Below the pieces are notes generated by a model, which saw only the letters and a program-made list of their open reading frames with translations, was not told where the DNA came from and ran no database searches. A program made the position numbers and the translations under genes. A stretch of DNA of 64,000 nt from Leptothoe sp034932105. GTDB taxonomy: Bacteria; Cyanobacteriota; Cyanobacteriia; Phormidesmidales; Phormidesmidaceae. Of the stretch, positions 8,604 through 19,100 are shown piece by piece (the first letter of the stretch is position 1; the number at the start of each line of letters is the position of its first letter). The stretch covers positions 1 through 64,000 of the forward strand of contig NZ_JAYGIG010000002.1 in NCBI RefSeq assembly GCF_034932105.1, given 5' to 3'.

Positions 8604-8654
8604 GGTTTTAACCGCGCAATTGGATAGAAAGGTTTATCAAAAAGGAAATTGAAT

Positions 8655-10184
8655 TTAGAGTCTGCGCCAACGCCGACCGACTTTGTTCAGCAAAAACTCA
8701 GCTTCCACCGGTTCCCAAGTACCTGCCTCATACAGGGGAATCTGGGCCGGATCCGCCGGACTATCCCAGGCTTCTAACACCGGCGTCAGCACCCGCCAGG
8801 ACTCTTCTACCTCATCCCCACGAGTAAACAGGGTTTGATCCCCCAGCATGGCATCCACCAACAAGCGAGCATAGGCATCGGTGCTGGGCTGGCCAAAGGC
8901 GGCATCATAGCGAAAGTCCATGTCCACGGAACGGGTACGCAGGGAGCTACCCGGTGTTTTGACCTCAAACCGCATGGAAATCCCCTCATCGGGCTGAATG
9001 CGCAGGGCCAAAATATTATCATTCATCTGCTGGGCCGCCGACTGGAACATTAGGTGGGGAACCTGCTTGAAGTGTATCGAGATTTCAGACACTTTCTTGG
9101 GCATCCGTTTACCCGTACGGAGATAAAACGGCACCCCCTGCCAGCGCCAGTTGTCCACCCGCATTTCAATGGCGGCAAAGGTATGGGTGGTGGAATCCGG
9201 CGGCGCACCTTCCTCTTCTCGATAACCAGGAACGGGCTTTCCTTTCATCCAGCCCTTGGTATATTGACCGCGAATGGCACAGCGATCCAAATTCAGGGGA
9301 TCCGCCAGCCGCGTGGCCTGTAGCACCTTAACTTTCTCATCCCGCACACTGGAGGCCGCCAGAGAATTGGGCGGTTCCATCGCCGTTAGGCAAAACAGCT
9401 GCATCAGGTGGTTTTGCACCATGTCCCGCAGGGCTCCGGCGGACTCGTAGTAGCCAGCCCGACCTTCCAGACCTACGGTTTCAGCCACCGTAATCTGCAC
9501 ATGGTCCACAAATTGCCGGTTCCACAAGGGTTCAAAAATGGCATTGGCAAACCGAAAGACCAGCAGGTTTTGGACGGTTTCCTTACCTAAATAGTGGTCA
9601 ATTCGGTAAACCTGTGACTCAGAGACCGCCCCCCTCACCTTTTTGTTCAAGGACTGGGCCGATCCTAAATCCCGACCAAAGGGTTTTTCGATAATAATGC
9701 GCTGCTTAGCTAGGTCCTCTAGCATGTTAGCGGCCCCCAGCTGCTGGGTGGCCTCGGCAAAAAAGCGAGGTGCCACGGACAGGTAAAACAATCGATTACC
9801 TCGAGTGCCCCGTTGTTCATCCAGTTCAGCTAAAAAGGCCTTGAGCTTTTGATAGCTTTCCGGCTCGTCAATATTACCGGAGCAGTAATACAGCCCAGCG
9901 GAAAAATTCTCCCACAGCATTTGGTTGTGGATGCCGCCACCGTAGTCCTCAATGCCTTTTTTCAAATGCTCTCGGAAAAATTCATGGCTCCACTCCCGAC
10001 GGGCCACACCGACAATGGTCAGCTCCGGGGGCAGCCGCCGCTCTTGGCGCATTTTATAGAGGGAGGGTACCAGCTTTCGTTGGGTGAGATCCCCCGATGC
10101 GCCAAAGATCACGAGAATTTGAGGCTCTGGAATACGATCTTGCTGGAGACCAATGCGGAGGGGATTTTCTAGAAGAGAAACCAT
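8655..10184 (-). CDS. zwf: Glucose-6-phosphate 1-dehydrogenase
   Basis: The protein has 509 residues. The N-terminal NADP-binding motif is IFGASGDLTQRKL, and the catalytic motif RIDHYLGKETVQNLLVFRFAN carries the substrate-binding His and Lys. The C-terminal domain contains GKRMPKKVSEISIHFKQVPH. It oxidises glucose-6-phosphate to 6-phosphogluconolactone and produces NADPH, the entry step of the oxidative pentose phosphate pathway. Its activator opcA follows directly. Between tal and zwf are two G/C-rich hairpins that may tune expression of the distal genes. Confidence 0.98.
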   Translation of the reverse strand: MVSLLENPLRIGLQQDRIPEPQILVIFGASGDLTQRKLVPSLYKMRQERRLPPELTIVGVARREWSHEFFREHLKKGIEDYGGGIHNQMLWENFSAGLYYCSGNIDEPESYQKLKAFLAELDEQRGTRGNRLFYLSVAPRFFAEATQQLGAANMLEDLAKQRIIIEKPFGRDLGSAQSLNKKVRGAVSESQVYRIDHYLGKETVQNLLVFRFANAIFEPLWNRQFVDHVQITVAETVGLEGRAGYYESAGALRDMVQNHLMQLFCLTAMEPPNSLAASSVRDEKVKVLQATRLADPLNLDRCAIRGQYTKGWMKGKPVPGYREEEGAPPDSTTHTFAAIEMRVDNWRWQGVPFYLRTGKRMPKKVSEISIHFKQVPHLMFQSAAQQMNDNILALRIQPDEGISMRFEVKTPGSSLRTRSVDMDFRYDAAFGQPSTDAYARLLVDAMLGDQTLFTRGDEVEESWRVLTPVLEAWDSPADPAQIPLYEAGTWEPVEAEFLLNKVGRRWRRL

Positions 10185-10216
10185 TTGAAGATAAGGGGGA
10201 AATGGAAAACGTTAGA

Positions 10217-10281
10217 GGCCCCTCTGATGGGGCCCCTGAGGGAGTAAGGAAGGGAGATGGGGGCCCCTCTGATGGGGGCCC
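10217..10281. repeat. Two GGCCCC-type hairpins between tal and zwf
   Basis: GGCCCC-TCTGAT-GGGGCC (10217-10234) recurs as GGGCCCC-TCTGA-TGGGGGCCC (10261-10281). Both can fold into short, very stable stems with the same loop. The second lies in direct orientation about 44 bases after the first. There is no T-run, so attenuation or mRNA stability is as likely as termination. Confidence 0.65.
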
Positions 10282-10357
10282 TGGACAGGGAGCAAGGTAA
10301 GGTGGGGCAACCATAGTACAAGCATAGCGATGCCCCAACCGGGTTCTACAGAATGTT

Positions 10358-11497
10358 TTAGGCGGGGGACAGTTGCTTAACCTTGGTCACCAAGGAATCC
10401 ATCAGCTTCTCAAAGGGCTGGATGAACTTATCGATGCCTTCGGTGAGGAGTTCGTCCATCACGGAATCCAGGTCCAGGCCAACGGTGGGCAGGGCGTTGA
10501 TCACCGCATAGGCTTGGTCCACGTCGGTTTCGATCCGGCTACTGACATCGCAGTGATCGGCGCAGGCTTCAATGGTGTCGGGAGGGAGGGTGTTCACGGT
10601 GTCGGGACCGATCAGCTCATCCACATACATGACATCGCTGTAGGCGGGGTTTTTGGTGCTGGTGCTGGCCCACAGTAGGCGCTGTACCTTGGCCCCATTG
10701 GCCACCAATGTCTGCCAGCGCTCGCTTTGGATGATTTTTTTGTATTCTTGGTAAGCCAGCTTGGCGTTTGCGATCGCAACCTTACCCTTCAACCCAGCAA
10801 TCTGCTCACGCTTACTAGCATCCGCTGCCGCCAGCTGGTCCAGGGCATCGTCCACCTTGCTATCGATGCGGCTGAGAAAGAAGCTCGCCACCGATGCCAT
10901 TGCACTAATGTCATGCCCATCGGCCAGACGCCCTTCCAGGCCCCGAATATAGGCCCAAGCCGTATCGATGTAGCTTTGGATCGAGAACAGCAGGGTAACA
11001 TTCACGTTGATCCCGTCCCGAATCGTCTGCTCCACCGCCTGCAGCCCCTCCGGTGTACCGGGGATCTTGATCATCAGGTTTGGTCGGTCAATAGCCGCCG
11101 CATAACGACGGGCCTCAGCCAAGGTGGTCTCAGCATCGTGGGCTAGATCGGGAGGGACTTCCAGACTTACATAGCCATCCAATTTATCAGACGCATCATA
11201 AATCGGTCTGAGCAGATCACAGGCCTGCCGAATGTCATCAAACACTAGGGACTCATAGATTTGCTCAACGGACTGGCCAGCGCGCACCCCCGCTTCAATA
11301 TCTTGATCGTAGATTTCGTTACCTGCGATCGCCTTTTCAAAGATGGCTGGATTAGAGGTGATCCCATGGACATCACGGCTGTCAATCAGCTGGACCAACT
11401 CGCCAGAGACTAGCAAATCGCGACTAAGATTATCCATCCAAACACTCTGGCCGTAATCTTTTAGATGCAAAATTGGACTGTCAATTATCGTAGTCAT
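10358..11497 (-). CDS. tal: Transaldolase
   Basis: The protein has 379 residues and is of the longer transaldolase type. Motifs are DVHGITSNPAIFEKAI, VSLEVPPDLA, NLMIKIPGTPEGL (the Schiff-base Lys) and NVTLLFS. It transfers dihydroxyacetone units between sugar phosphates and links the pentose phosphate pathway to glycolysis. The start at 11497 (MTTIIDSPILHLKDYGQS) fits the family; an upstream in-frame start at 11599 adds 34 basic, low-complexity residues and is unlikely. It is the second gene of the fbp-tal-zwf-opcA cluster. Confidence 0.97.
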   Translation of the reverse strand: MTTIIDSPILHLKDYGQSVWMDNLSRDLLVSGELVQLIDSRDVHGITSNPAIFEKAIAGNEIYDQDIEAGVRAGQSVEQIYESLVFDDIRQACDLLRPIYDASDKLDGYVSLEVPPDLAHDAETTLAEARRYAAAIDRPNLMIKIPGTPEGLQAVEQTIRDGINVNVTLLFSIQSYIDTAWAYIRGLEGRLADGHDISAMASVASFFLSRIDSKVDDALDQLAAADASKREQIAGLKGKVAIANAKLAYQEYKKIIQSERWQTLVANGAKVQRLLWASTSTKNPAYSDVMYVDELIGPDTVNTLPPDTIEACADHCDVSSRIETDVDQAYAVINALPTVGLDLDSVMDELLTEGIDKFIQPFEKLMDSLVTKVKQLSPA

Positions 11498-11641
11498 GGG
11501 TGAGCTATCCTTTGTAGAACTTATCTGGTTTTGGGGTCTGGTTTTGGGGTCTGGTTTTCGAGATTTAAGGCTTTGCCGGGTTTGCCCAGCTGGAGCCACC
11601 TTCAGTTTGTGGAAGTCATTGGAAATCAGTGGGAGTCAGTC

Positions 11642-12703
11642 TCAACCCACAATTGTCATGGCCGCTTCACGCTCTCGAAATCGGTCTTGAATAAACGATT
11701 CCACTAACGCCACATCCTCCGTACTACCCAGAATCAAAGGTGTCCGCATGTGTAATCGATCGGGGATCACATCGACAATGTTCTGGCTACCCGTGGTGGC
11801 TCGTCCCCCCGCTTGCTCGGCCAAAAAAGCCAAGGGAGCCGACTCATAGAGCAAGCGCAATTTACCATCCGGTTTTTCCACGGTGCCTGGATATAAAAAC
11901 ACCCCGCCCTGGGTCAAAATGCGATGGAAGTCCCCCACTAAGGCACCGCTATAGCGGGCCGAATAGCCCTCATGGCGGTGGACATAGCGGATATAGTCCC
12001 GGATGGAATCATCCCACTGCCAAAAGTTACCTTCATTTACACTGTAAACAGGCCCATGACGAGGAATCGTAATGTTCTCTTCAGACAGGATAAATTCTCC
12101 TAGGCTGGGATCCAAGGTAAAGGCATGCACCCCCGTGCCGATGGTATAGACCAGTACCGTACTCGGGCCATAGAGAATATAGCCCGCCGCTAACTGCTCT
12201 CGTCCTGACTGGAGTAAGTCTTTACCCGTTTGACCTTCGTCATTTCCCTGCTGTTGGCGAATAGCAAAAATCGAACCCACATTCAGGTTAATATCCACAT
12301 TGGACGAACCATCAATGGGATCGTAAAGCAGCGTATAACGACCAATGGGGCAGTTCTCTGGAATATAGAACGGCTCTTCCATCTCTTCAGACGCTAGGCG
12401 GCAGACTAAACCACTTTGCTTAAAAACAGAAATAAAGACGTCATTGGCATAGACGTCCATTTTCTTCACCGATTCCCCTTGAACATTTTCGCGCCCGGTA
12501 AATCCGAGGGCATCTTCCACTAAACCAGCCCGTGATAGACGTCGCGCAATCAGCTTCCCCGCCAGGGCAATGCGGCTCATTAAAGCGCTCAAATCTTGGG
12601 CATCTGGGCCAAAACTTTGCAACTGCTGCAATACATGGCGCGACAGCGTCATTGAGTCACGATCTAACGTGGCTTCGTGGGATGGTTGATAGGTTTCAAC
12701 CAT
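11642..12703 (-). CDS. fbp: Class I fructose-1,6-bisphosphatase
   Basis: The protein has 353 residues. The metal and substrate site is YDPIDGSSNVDINLNVGSIF; further motifs are GYILYGPSTVLVYT, YSARYSGALVGDFHRIL and YPGTVEKPDGKLRLLYE. It hydrolyses fructose-1,6-bisphosphate to fructose-6-phosphate and feeds both gluconeogenesis and the oxidative pentose phosphate cycle. The start at 12703 (MVETYQPSHEATLDRD) is preferred because GGAGG lies 6 bases upstream; the frame extends four codons further to 12715. It is the first gene of the cluster, so the cluster promoter lies in the 480-base gap upstream. Confidence 0.97.
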   Translation of the reverse strand: MVETYQPSHEATLDRDSMTLSRHVLQQLQSFGPDAQDLSALMSRIALAGKLIARRLSRAGLVEDALGFTGRENVQGESVKKMDVYANDVFISVFKQSGLVCRLASEEMEEPFYIPENCPIGRYTLLYDPIDGSSNVDINLNVGSIFAIRQQQGNDEGQTGKDLLQSGREQLAAGYILYGPSTVLVYTIGTGVHAFTLDPSLGEFILSEENITIPRHGPVYSVNEGNFWQWDDSIRDYIRYVHRHEGYSARYSGALVGDFHRILTQGGVFLYPGTVEKPDGKLRLLYESAPLAFLAEQAGGRATTGSQNIVDVIPDRLHMRTPLILGSTEDVALVESFIQDRFREREAAMTIVG

Positions 12704-13185
12704 AGGATCCTCCATTACCTCTATTCGTTGAGGTGGGTGAGTGATAGAAGCATCGATCAGACACTTCTATATGCCATGTTAGAAACCCGATCTAAGAAAT
12801 GAAATAAACTTTTAGATCAGCTATAGAAACAGCCTCAAATCCTGGGACCAGCAGAACTCACTAGATAAACATTAGATTAAGGACAGATAAATATTGGCTA
12901 AACTCAATGCCAGCTTTTAAGAGACGGTGATTGGTCGAATCCCTGGATTCCCTCTTGACACCTTCACCATCAGTATCACGAGTGCTGCGTTTACCTAGAA
13001 CAAGGGTAAATCCTGTCGGCGGCATCCGCATTTTCACGGTCCCTTAATTTAGACCCATATCTGGCAAAAACCCGTGTCATTGGGGTTACGTTTCCTCCAT
13101 TAGTTAGCTGTGATTAGAAAAGGGATGTTGTGATAATTGCAACGTACCTTTTATCGATCATTAGCAATCCATCATTATTCATACT
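12704..13185. promoter_or_regulatory. Divergent promoter region of the fbp cluster and the CHAT gene
   Basis: This 482-base gap separates two divergently transcribed units and must contain both promoters. No gene-like frame, strong palindrome or clear match to an NtcA-type GTA-N8-TAC site was seen. The assignment rests on gene arrangement only. Confidence 0.45.
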
Positions 13186-16100
13186 ATGGGGCATCTAGGT
13201 TGGCATCAGTTCAACAACCGTGTCCTGGCGTTAGTCAGCTGGCTGAGTGTTTTTACCCTCGGTGGTTTTCCGGCTTGGGGACAGATAACGTCTACGGAGA
13301 GCACCACCATTATCCAAAACGGTGAACAGTTGGAAATCACCGGTGGTGTCCAATCAGTGGATGGCATTAATCTCTTTCATCAGTTTGATTTGTTTAATGT
13401 AGCTCCGGGTGAAACCGTTACGTTTATTGCCCCAGACTCCATTGAAAATATCCTAGGGCGAGTCGGTGGTGGTCAGGCATCTATCATCGATGGTGGTTTA
13501 GCCGTATCTAATGACGCGAACCTATGGCTGATAAATCCAGCGGGCTTATTGTTTGGCCCCAATGTTCAGCTCAACTTGCAGGGAGATTTTAGCGCCGCCA
13601 CAGCGGATGCCATCGGCTTTAATCAAGGCTGGTTTACGGAGGGCACCGACTATTACACATTGACCGGTGCCCCCAGCAGTTTTGCCTTTATATCTAGCCC
13701 TGGATATCTGGTTAACCTGGGGGATTTAGGGGTGGCCCCTGGCCAAAATCTTCGGTTGTTGGGGGGCAGCGTGCTGAATGTGGGCTCCTTAGTTGCCCCC
13801 GAAGGAACAATCACCGTGGCGGCGGTGACCGACGATAGTCGAGTGAATATTAGCCAAGCGGGGCAGCTCCTAACCCTAGAAACTGACGTCGTTATTGAAA
13901 GTGGTTTCCCTGGCATTAATCCAGTGGATTTACCCACTCTCCTCACGGGGGATGGGCCGGGCCATGGGGCTGAGTCGGCCTATGCCGACCGAATTACCGT
14001 AGCGGCGGATGGCTCCGTTAGCCTGACCCAAACGGACTGGGTTGAGGGGACGGAGATCGGTGCGATCGCACCCGGGGATACGGCTATTACTGGCACCGTG
14101 ACCAGTGCCGGTGATAGCGGTGGCCAGATTGCAATATTAGGCGATCGGATTGCCCTGGTGGATGCCCAGATCAACGCCGATGGCATCTCCCAAGGGGGAC
14201 AGATCTATATTGGCGGCAATTACCAGGGGGCAGGTCCCCTACCTAATGCCACCCGCACCGTGGTGAATTCAGGCACAACCCTGAGCGCTAATGGAATTCA
14301 CCATGGGGATGGCGGCGAGATCATTATTTGGGCCGACCAGGCCACCGCCTTTAGGGGAGATATCCAAGCCCGGGGGGGAGAGCTAGGGGGCAATGGCGGC
14401 TTGATTGAAATTTCGGGTAAATCAACCTTGTCTTTTGACGGTACGTTTGACCTCAGTGCCCCCCAAGGAGACTTTGGCAGTATCTTGTTTGACCCAGATA
14501 ACATTGAAGTTGTTAACGGTATTGGATTAGCTAACGGCGATGTCGAATTAATCCTACCGCCTTTTGGTACAGTGGTCGCCGCAGATGGGGACAACGGCTG
14601 GTTTACGATCTATGAAACGACGCTAGAACTCTGGAACGGTAATGCCAACATTCTACTCCAGGCAAACAATAATATTGTTATTCGTAATTTAGGGGGAGAT
14701 AATGAGCTGCGGTTTCAACCGGGCAGTGGCTCGATTACGTTTACCGCCGATGCTGACAATGATGGTGTTGGTTCATTCGATGTAGAAAAGGCGGGGGACC
14801 TGATTAACACCTCAGGACGAGACATCACGATTTCCGGTCGGGCTATCGATATTGAGTTCCTAGATGCCGGCACTGGAGATGTTAGCCTTATTGCTCAAAA
14901 CCTTATTCAAGTTCGAGAGACCCTAACGGCTGATGAAATTAGTCTTCAAGGAAATGGCATGGTTTTGGCAGGTGGCAATGATTCCATTAGTGGCAATACA
15001 TTGTCTCTGCAGACCTGGAGTCCAGGGCAAAACATTGCTGTGGGTTCAAATATAGGGTCCGGAACATTAGACCTTTCAGAAACAGATATTCGGGCGCTTA
15101 AAGATGGATTTACCAGTATTTCCATCGGTCGGCCTGATGGTACAGGGACTATCATTCTCTATGATAGTGTGGCGGATGGAGGAGCTGCCGCATTTAAAGA
15201 TCCAGTCACTATCCTTGGGGGAGATACCCTGCAGGGACCCGATCAGCTAACCACTTGGACTATCACTGGCAACAACCAGGGTAATCTAGATAGCATTTTT
15301 AGTAACGGGTTAACCTTTGAGAATATTGACAGAATCGTTGCTAGAAACAACACCAGCGATATACTCCAAGGGACAGGGGATGACGACACAATCACCCTAT
15401 CCAGGGTTAATGGTGGAACCTTTAATGGCATTGATTTTGACGGCATTCAAAATATTCGCGGCCTTGGTGGTGACGACAGCTTTATCTTTGCCAATGGAGT
15501 CGCTGAACTATTTGGCTCTATTGATGGGGGCACCGGTAACAACACCCTTGATTTTAGCAACTACATTACAGATATTGTTGTCGACTTAGAAACAGGTAGT
15601 ACATCTGGGACTGGCGGTATTAGCAATATTCAAAACATTATTGGTGGCTTTGGCAATAACACAATTCGGGGTACTGGTGGTGACGATATTATTATCCTCA
15701 ATGGGATAGAAACAGGCTCCCTCAATGAGCTTATTTTTCAAGGTTTTGAGACGATTCTACCTGGTGATGGTGAGGATCGTTTTATCCTTAATGAAGGAGT
15801 GGCATGGACCCGCCTGGATGGTGGTGCCGGTACAGATACTGTAGATTATGGCTCTTATACAACAGGGGTTACCATTGATCTCCAAAACAACACAGCCAAA
15901 AATGTTACGCAACTTGCCAATATAGAAGACTTTCGCGGGGGCATGGGTGTTGATACCCTCCTGGGGACGAGTGGGGCAGATGCGATCGCAATTACCGGAA
16001 ACAACAGCGGCACCCTAGGCAGTATTACCTTTTCAGGCATTGAAAACCTAGATGGTCAGGCCGGAAATGATCAGATTGAGATTACCAACACTGGTACCAT

Positions 16101-19100
16101 CACCGGCAACATAGAGGGGGGAGGTGGAACCGACACCCTGGATTACAGCGCCTACACCAATGATGTCACCTTTAATTTCAAACAAAATAATGGTTCAGCA
16201 GTTAATAGCTTTACAGGCCTAGAATCCTTCATTGGCGGCGACGGTAATGATACCTTTATGCTGAACCCAGCAGGCACTGTTAACCGCATTAATTCTATTG
16301 AGGGGGGAGCTGGTAACAACACCCTGGTTGGGGATAATGTTGCCAGTGTCTGGAACTTGACCGGTACCAATACTGGCAATGGTCCGGGCGTCTCCAATTT
16401 TTCAAGTATTCAAAATTTGGTAGCTGGCGATCAATCAGATCAGGTAAACTTTTTGGCCAGTGACGCTCAATTTACGGGGATACTCAATGGTCGTGATGGG
16501 GGACTCACCCTCATGGGCGATAGCATTGGTATTGGTACAGCCGTTAGGGGCTTCAATGAGCTAATTTTTCAACCCATCTCAGCCGATAGAGATATTCATC
16601 TGGGTGGCCTTGGTTTAACACCCCATCTAGATATATCCACCGCGGAACTCTTAAACATCAGTAATGACTTTACTGCTATCACCATTGGGCATTCAGCAGG
16701 CACGGGCAACATCACCCTAGGGGCCGATGTCACATTACCCGTACCGACCACTATCCAAACTCCCAATGGCAATGGCTCCATCGATACCCAGGGATTTCAC
16801 CTATCAGCTCCTGAGTTAACATTATTAGCGGCCCAGGACATCACCACGGCGGATCTCACTGCAATCAATGGTATCACCCTCAATAGTGGGGGCGCTGTCA
16901 ACACTCAAAATATTCTTACTTCCCAGACTTTGGATGGCGGCAATGTTGTTATCAATGCTAATCGTATTGCTGCCCAACAGATTAATGCTGCCGGACTCAC
17001 TAACAATGGGGGGGACATCACCCTGACGGCGGCAGATAGCGTTGAGGTTGCAGGCTCAATTCTCTCAACTGGTGATGTTGATGGCGGCAATGTTGTTGTT
17101 GACGCCAATCGTATTGCTATCCAAGAGATTAATGTTGCTGGATCAACTAATAATGGGGGGGACATCACCCTGACGGCGGCAGCTGACGTTGAGCTTGCAG
17201 GCCCCATCCAAGCAACAGGTAATGTTGATGGCGGCAATGTTGTTGCTGATGCTAATAATATTACCACTCAGCGGATTAATGTTGCCGGATTCACTAACAA
17301 TGGAGGTGACGTCACTCTGACGGCGGCAGCTGATGTTGAGATTGCAGGCTCCATCCAAGCAACAGGCAATGTTGATGGCGGCAATGTTGTTGTTGATGCC
17401 AATAATATTACCACTCAGCAGATTAATGCTACCGGACTCACTAACAATGGGGGGGACATCACCCTGACGGCGGCAGCTGATGTTGAAGTTGCAGGCCCTA
17501 TCCAAGCAGGGGGGCTGACTGATGGGGGTAATGTTGCTATTGACGCTAATCGTATTAGCACCCAAGAGATTAATGTCAACGGACTCACTAACAATGGGGG
17601 TGATGTTACCCTCAGCTCAGTTGAAGATATTGAAGTTGCATCCATTCGAGCAGAGGGTAATCTAGCTGGGGGCAGCGTCGATATTGCCAGCCAAGAATTT
17701 TTCCGGGCAACGGACAACTTCACCGCCCTAAATGGCTTAGCTGCCAGTATTTCTACCGCCGCAGTTAATGGCACAGGGTCGATCACCATTCGTCATGCAG
17801 GCAATGGATCCACCCCCTTTAATGTGGGTGATGACAATCTTCTGGGTAGTAATGCCGCCCTCACCAGCGGAGACTTTCAACTGACCCTTGGTAGCTCGTT
17901 CCTCAATAGCCATATCCTAGGCAACATTTCTATTTTGACTCAAGATATTATTCTGCCTGTGATAGCACCTCCGGTGGCTACTTTACCCTCTTCTCCAGTG
18001 ATTACCACCCCAGAAAATATCTCTCTTACTATTAACCCAACCTTTCCCCTGTTGAACAGTCGCATTAAACCCTTGGAAGAATCAGCTGGGGACCAAGACT
18101 CCAGGGAGTCTAACAGTGTTTTGTTTGAGCGACTTGAAAGCTCATTTTCAGATCAATTTACGTCCCACCTAAATCTATATGAACGGGTGAGTGTGTCTTC
18201 CACAAGCTTAGCCTCAGCCCAACAAACCCTAAGTAATGTTGAAGCATCTACGGGGGTAAAACCGGGTGTTTTATATGTCTATTTCTTACCCCCAATCAAC
18301 AAAGATACAGCCTCACCTGATGCGAATGGACTAGATCCTAATGATGAACTAGGTCTGTTATTGCTAACTCATAAAGGACAGGCTATCCGCCAAAAAGTTG
18401 AGGGAGTTACTCGGCGGGATGTGATGGCTGTTGCTGAAACCTTTTCCGCCCAGGTGACCAATGCCATATCGTCGTCGTCCCAATACTTACCCCCGGCGCA
18501 GCAACTTTACGATTGGTTCATTTCTCCGGTTGAAGCTGTGCTAACTCAGCAAGGGATTCAAAGTTTGGCCCTAGCCATGGATACGGGGCTGCGTACATTG
18601 CCGGTGGCGGCTCTCCACAATGGCGACGAGTTCTTAGTGGAACGCTATAGTCTGGGGGTAATTCCCAGCTTTAGTTTGACTGACTTTAATTCTGAGAACT
18701 TTTTGTACTCTGGGATAGGAAACACTCAAGTACTGGCCATGGGTGCGTCCCAATTTCCCTCCCAACAGGCCTTGCCAGCGGTGCCGGAAGAACTTGAAAT
18801 CGTTACCAAAGCCTTTAGTAAAAGTGAGGTATTTTTGAATGAAGACTTTACCCTGAACAATCTTCAGACCCAAATTGCCCGCAATGAGTTTGGAGTGGTT
18901 CACCTAGCTAGCCATGGGGTATTTGAATCGGGGGCACCGCGTAATTCCTATATTCAATTATGGGATCAGCATCTCCAACTGGATCAGGTCCATACCCTCG
19001 GGCTGCAAGGGGCCAATATTGCCTTGATGGTGTTGAGTGCTTGTAATACCGCCCTGGGGGATCGAGAAGCGGAATATGGTTTTGCTGGCTTAGCGGTGAA

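Noticed and set aside
12930..12955. GGTCGAATCCC-like word as a tRNA T-arm
   Set aside because: No acceptor stem, D-arm or anticodon arm could be paired around it.
16933..17667. Regular 147-bp repeats considered as a CRISPR-like array
   Set aside because: They are in frame, have no unique spacers and encode 49-residue protein repeats.
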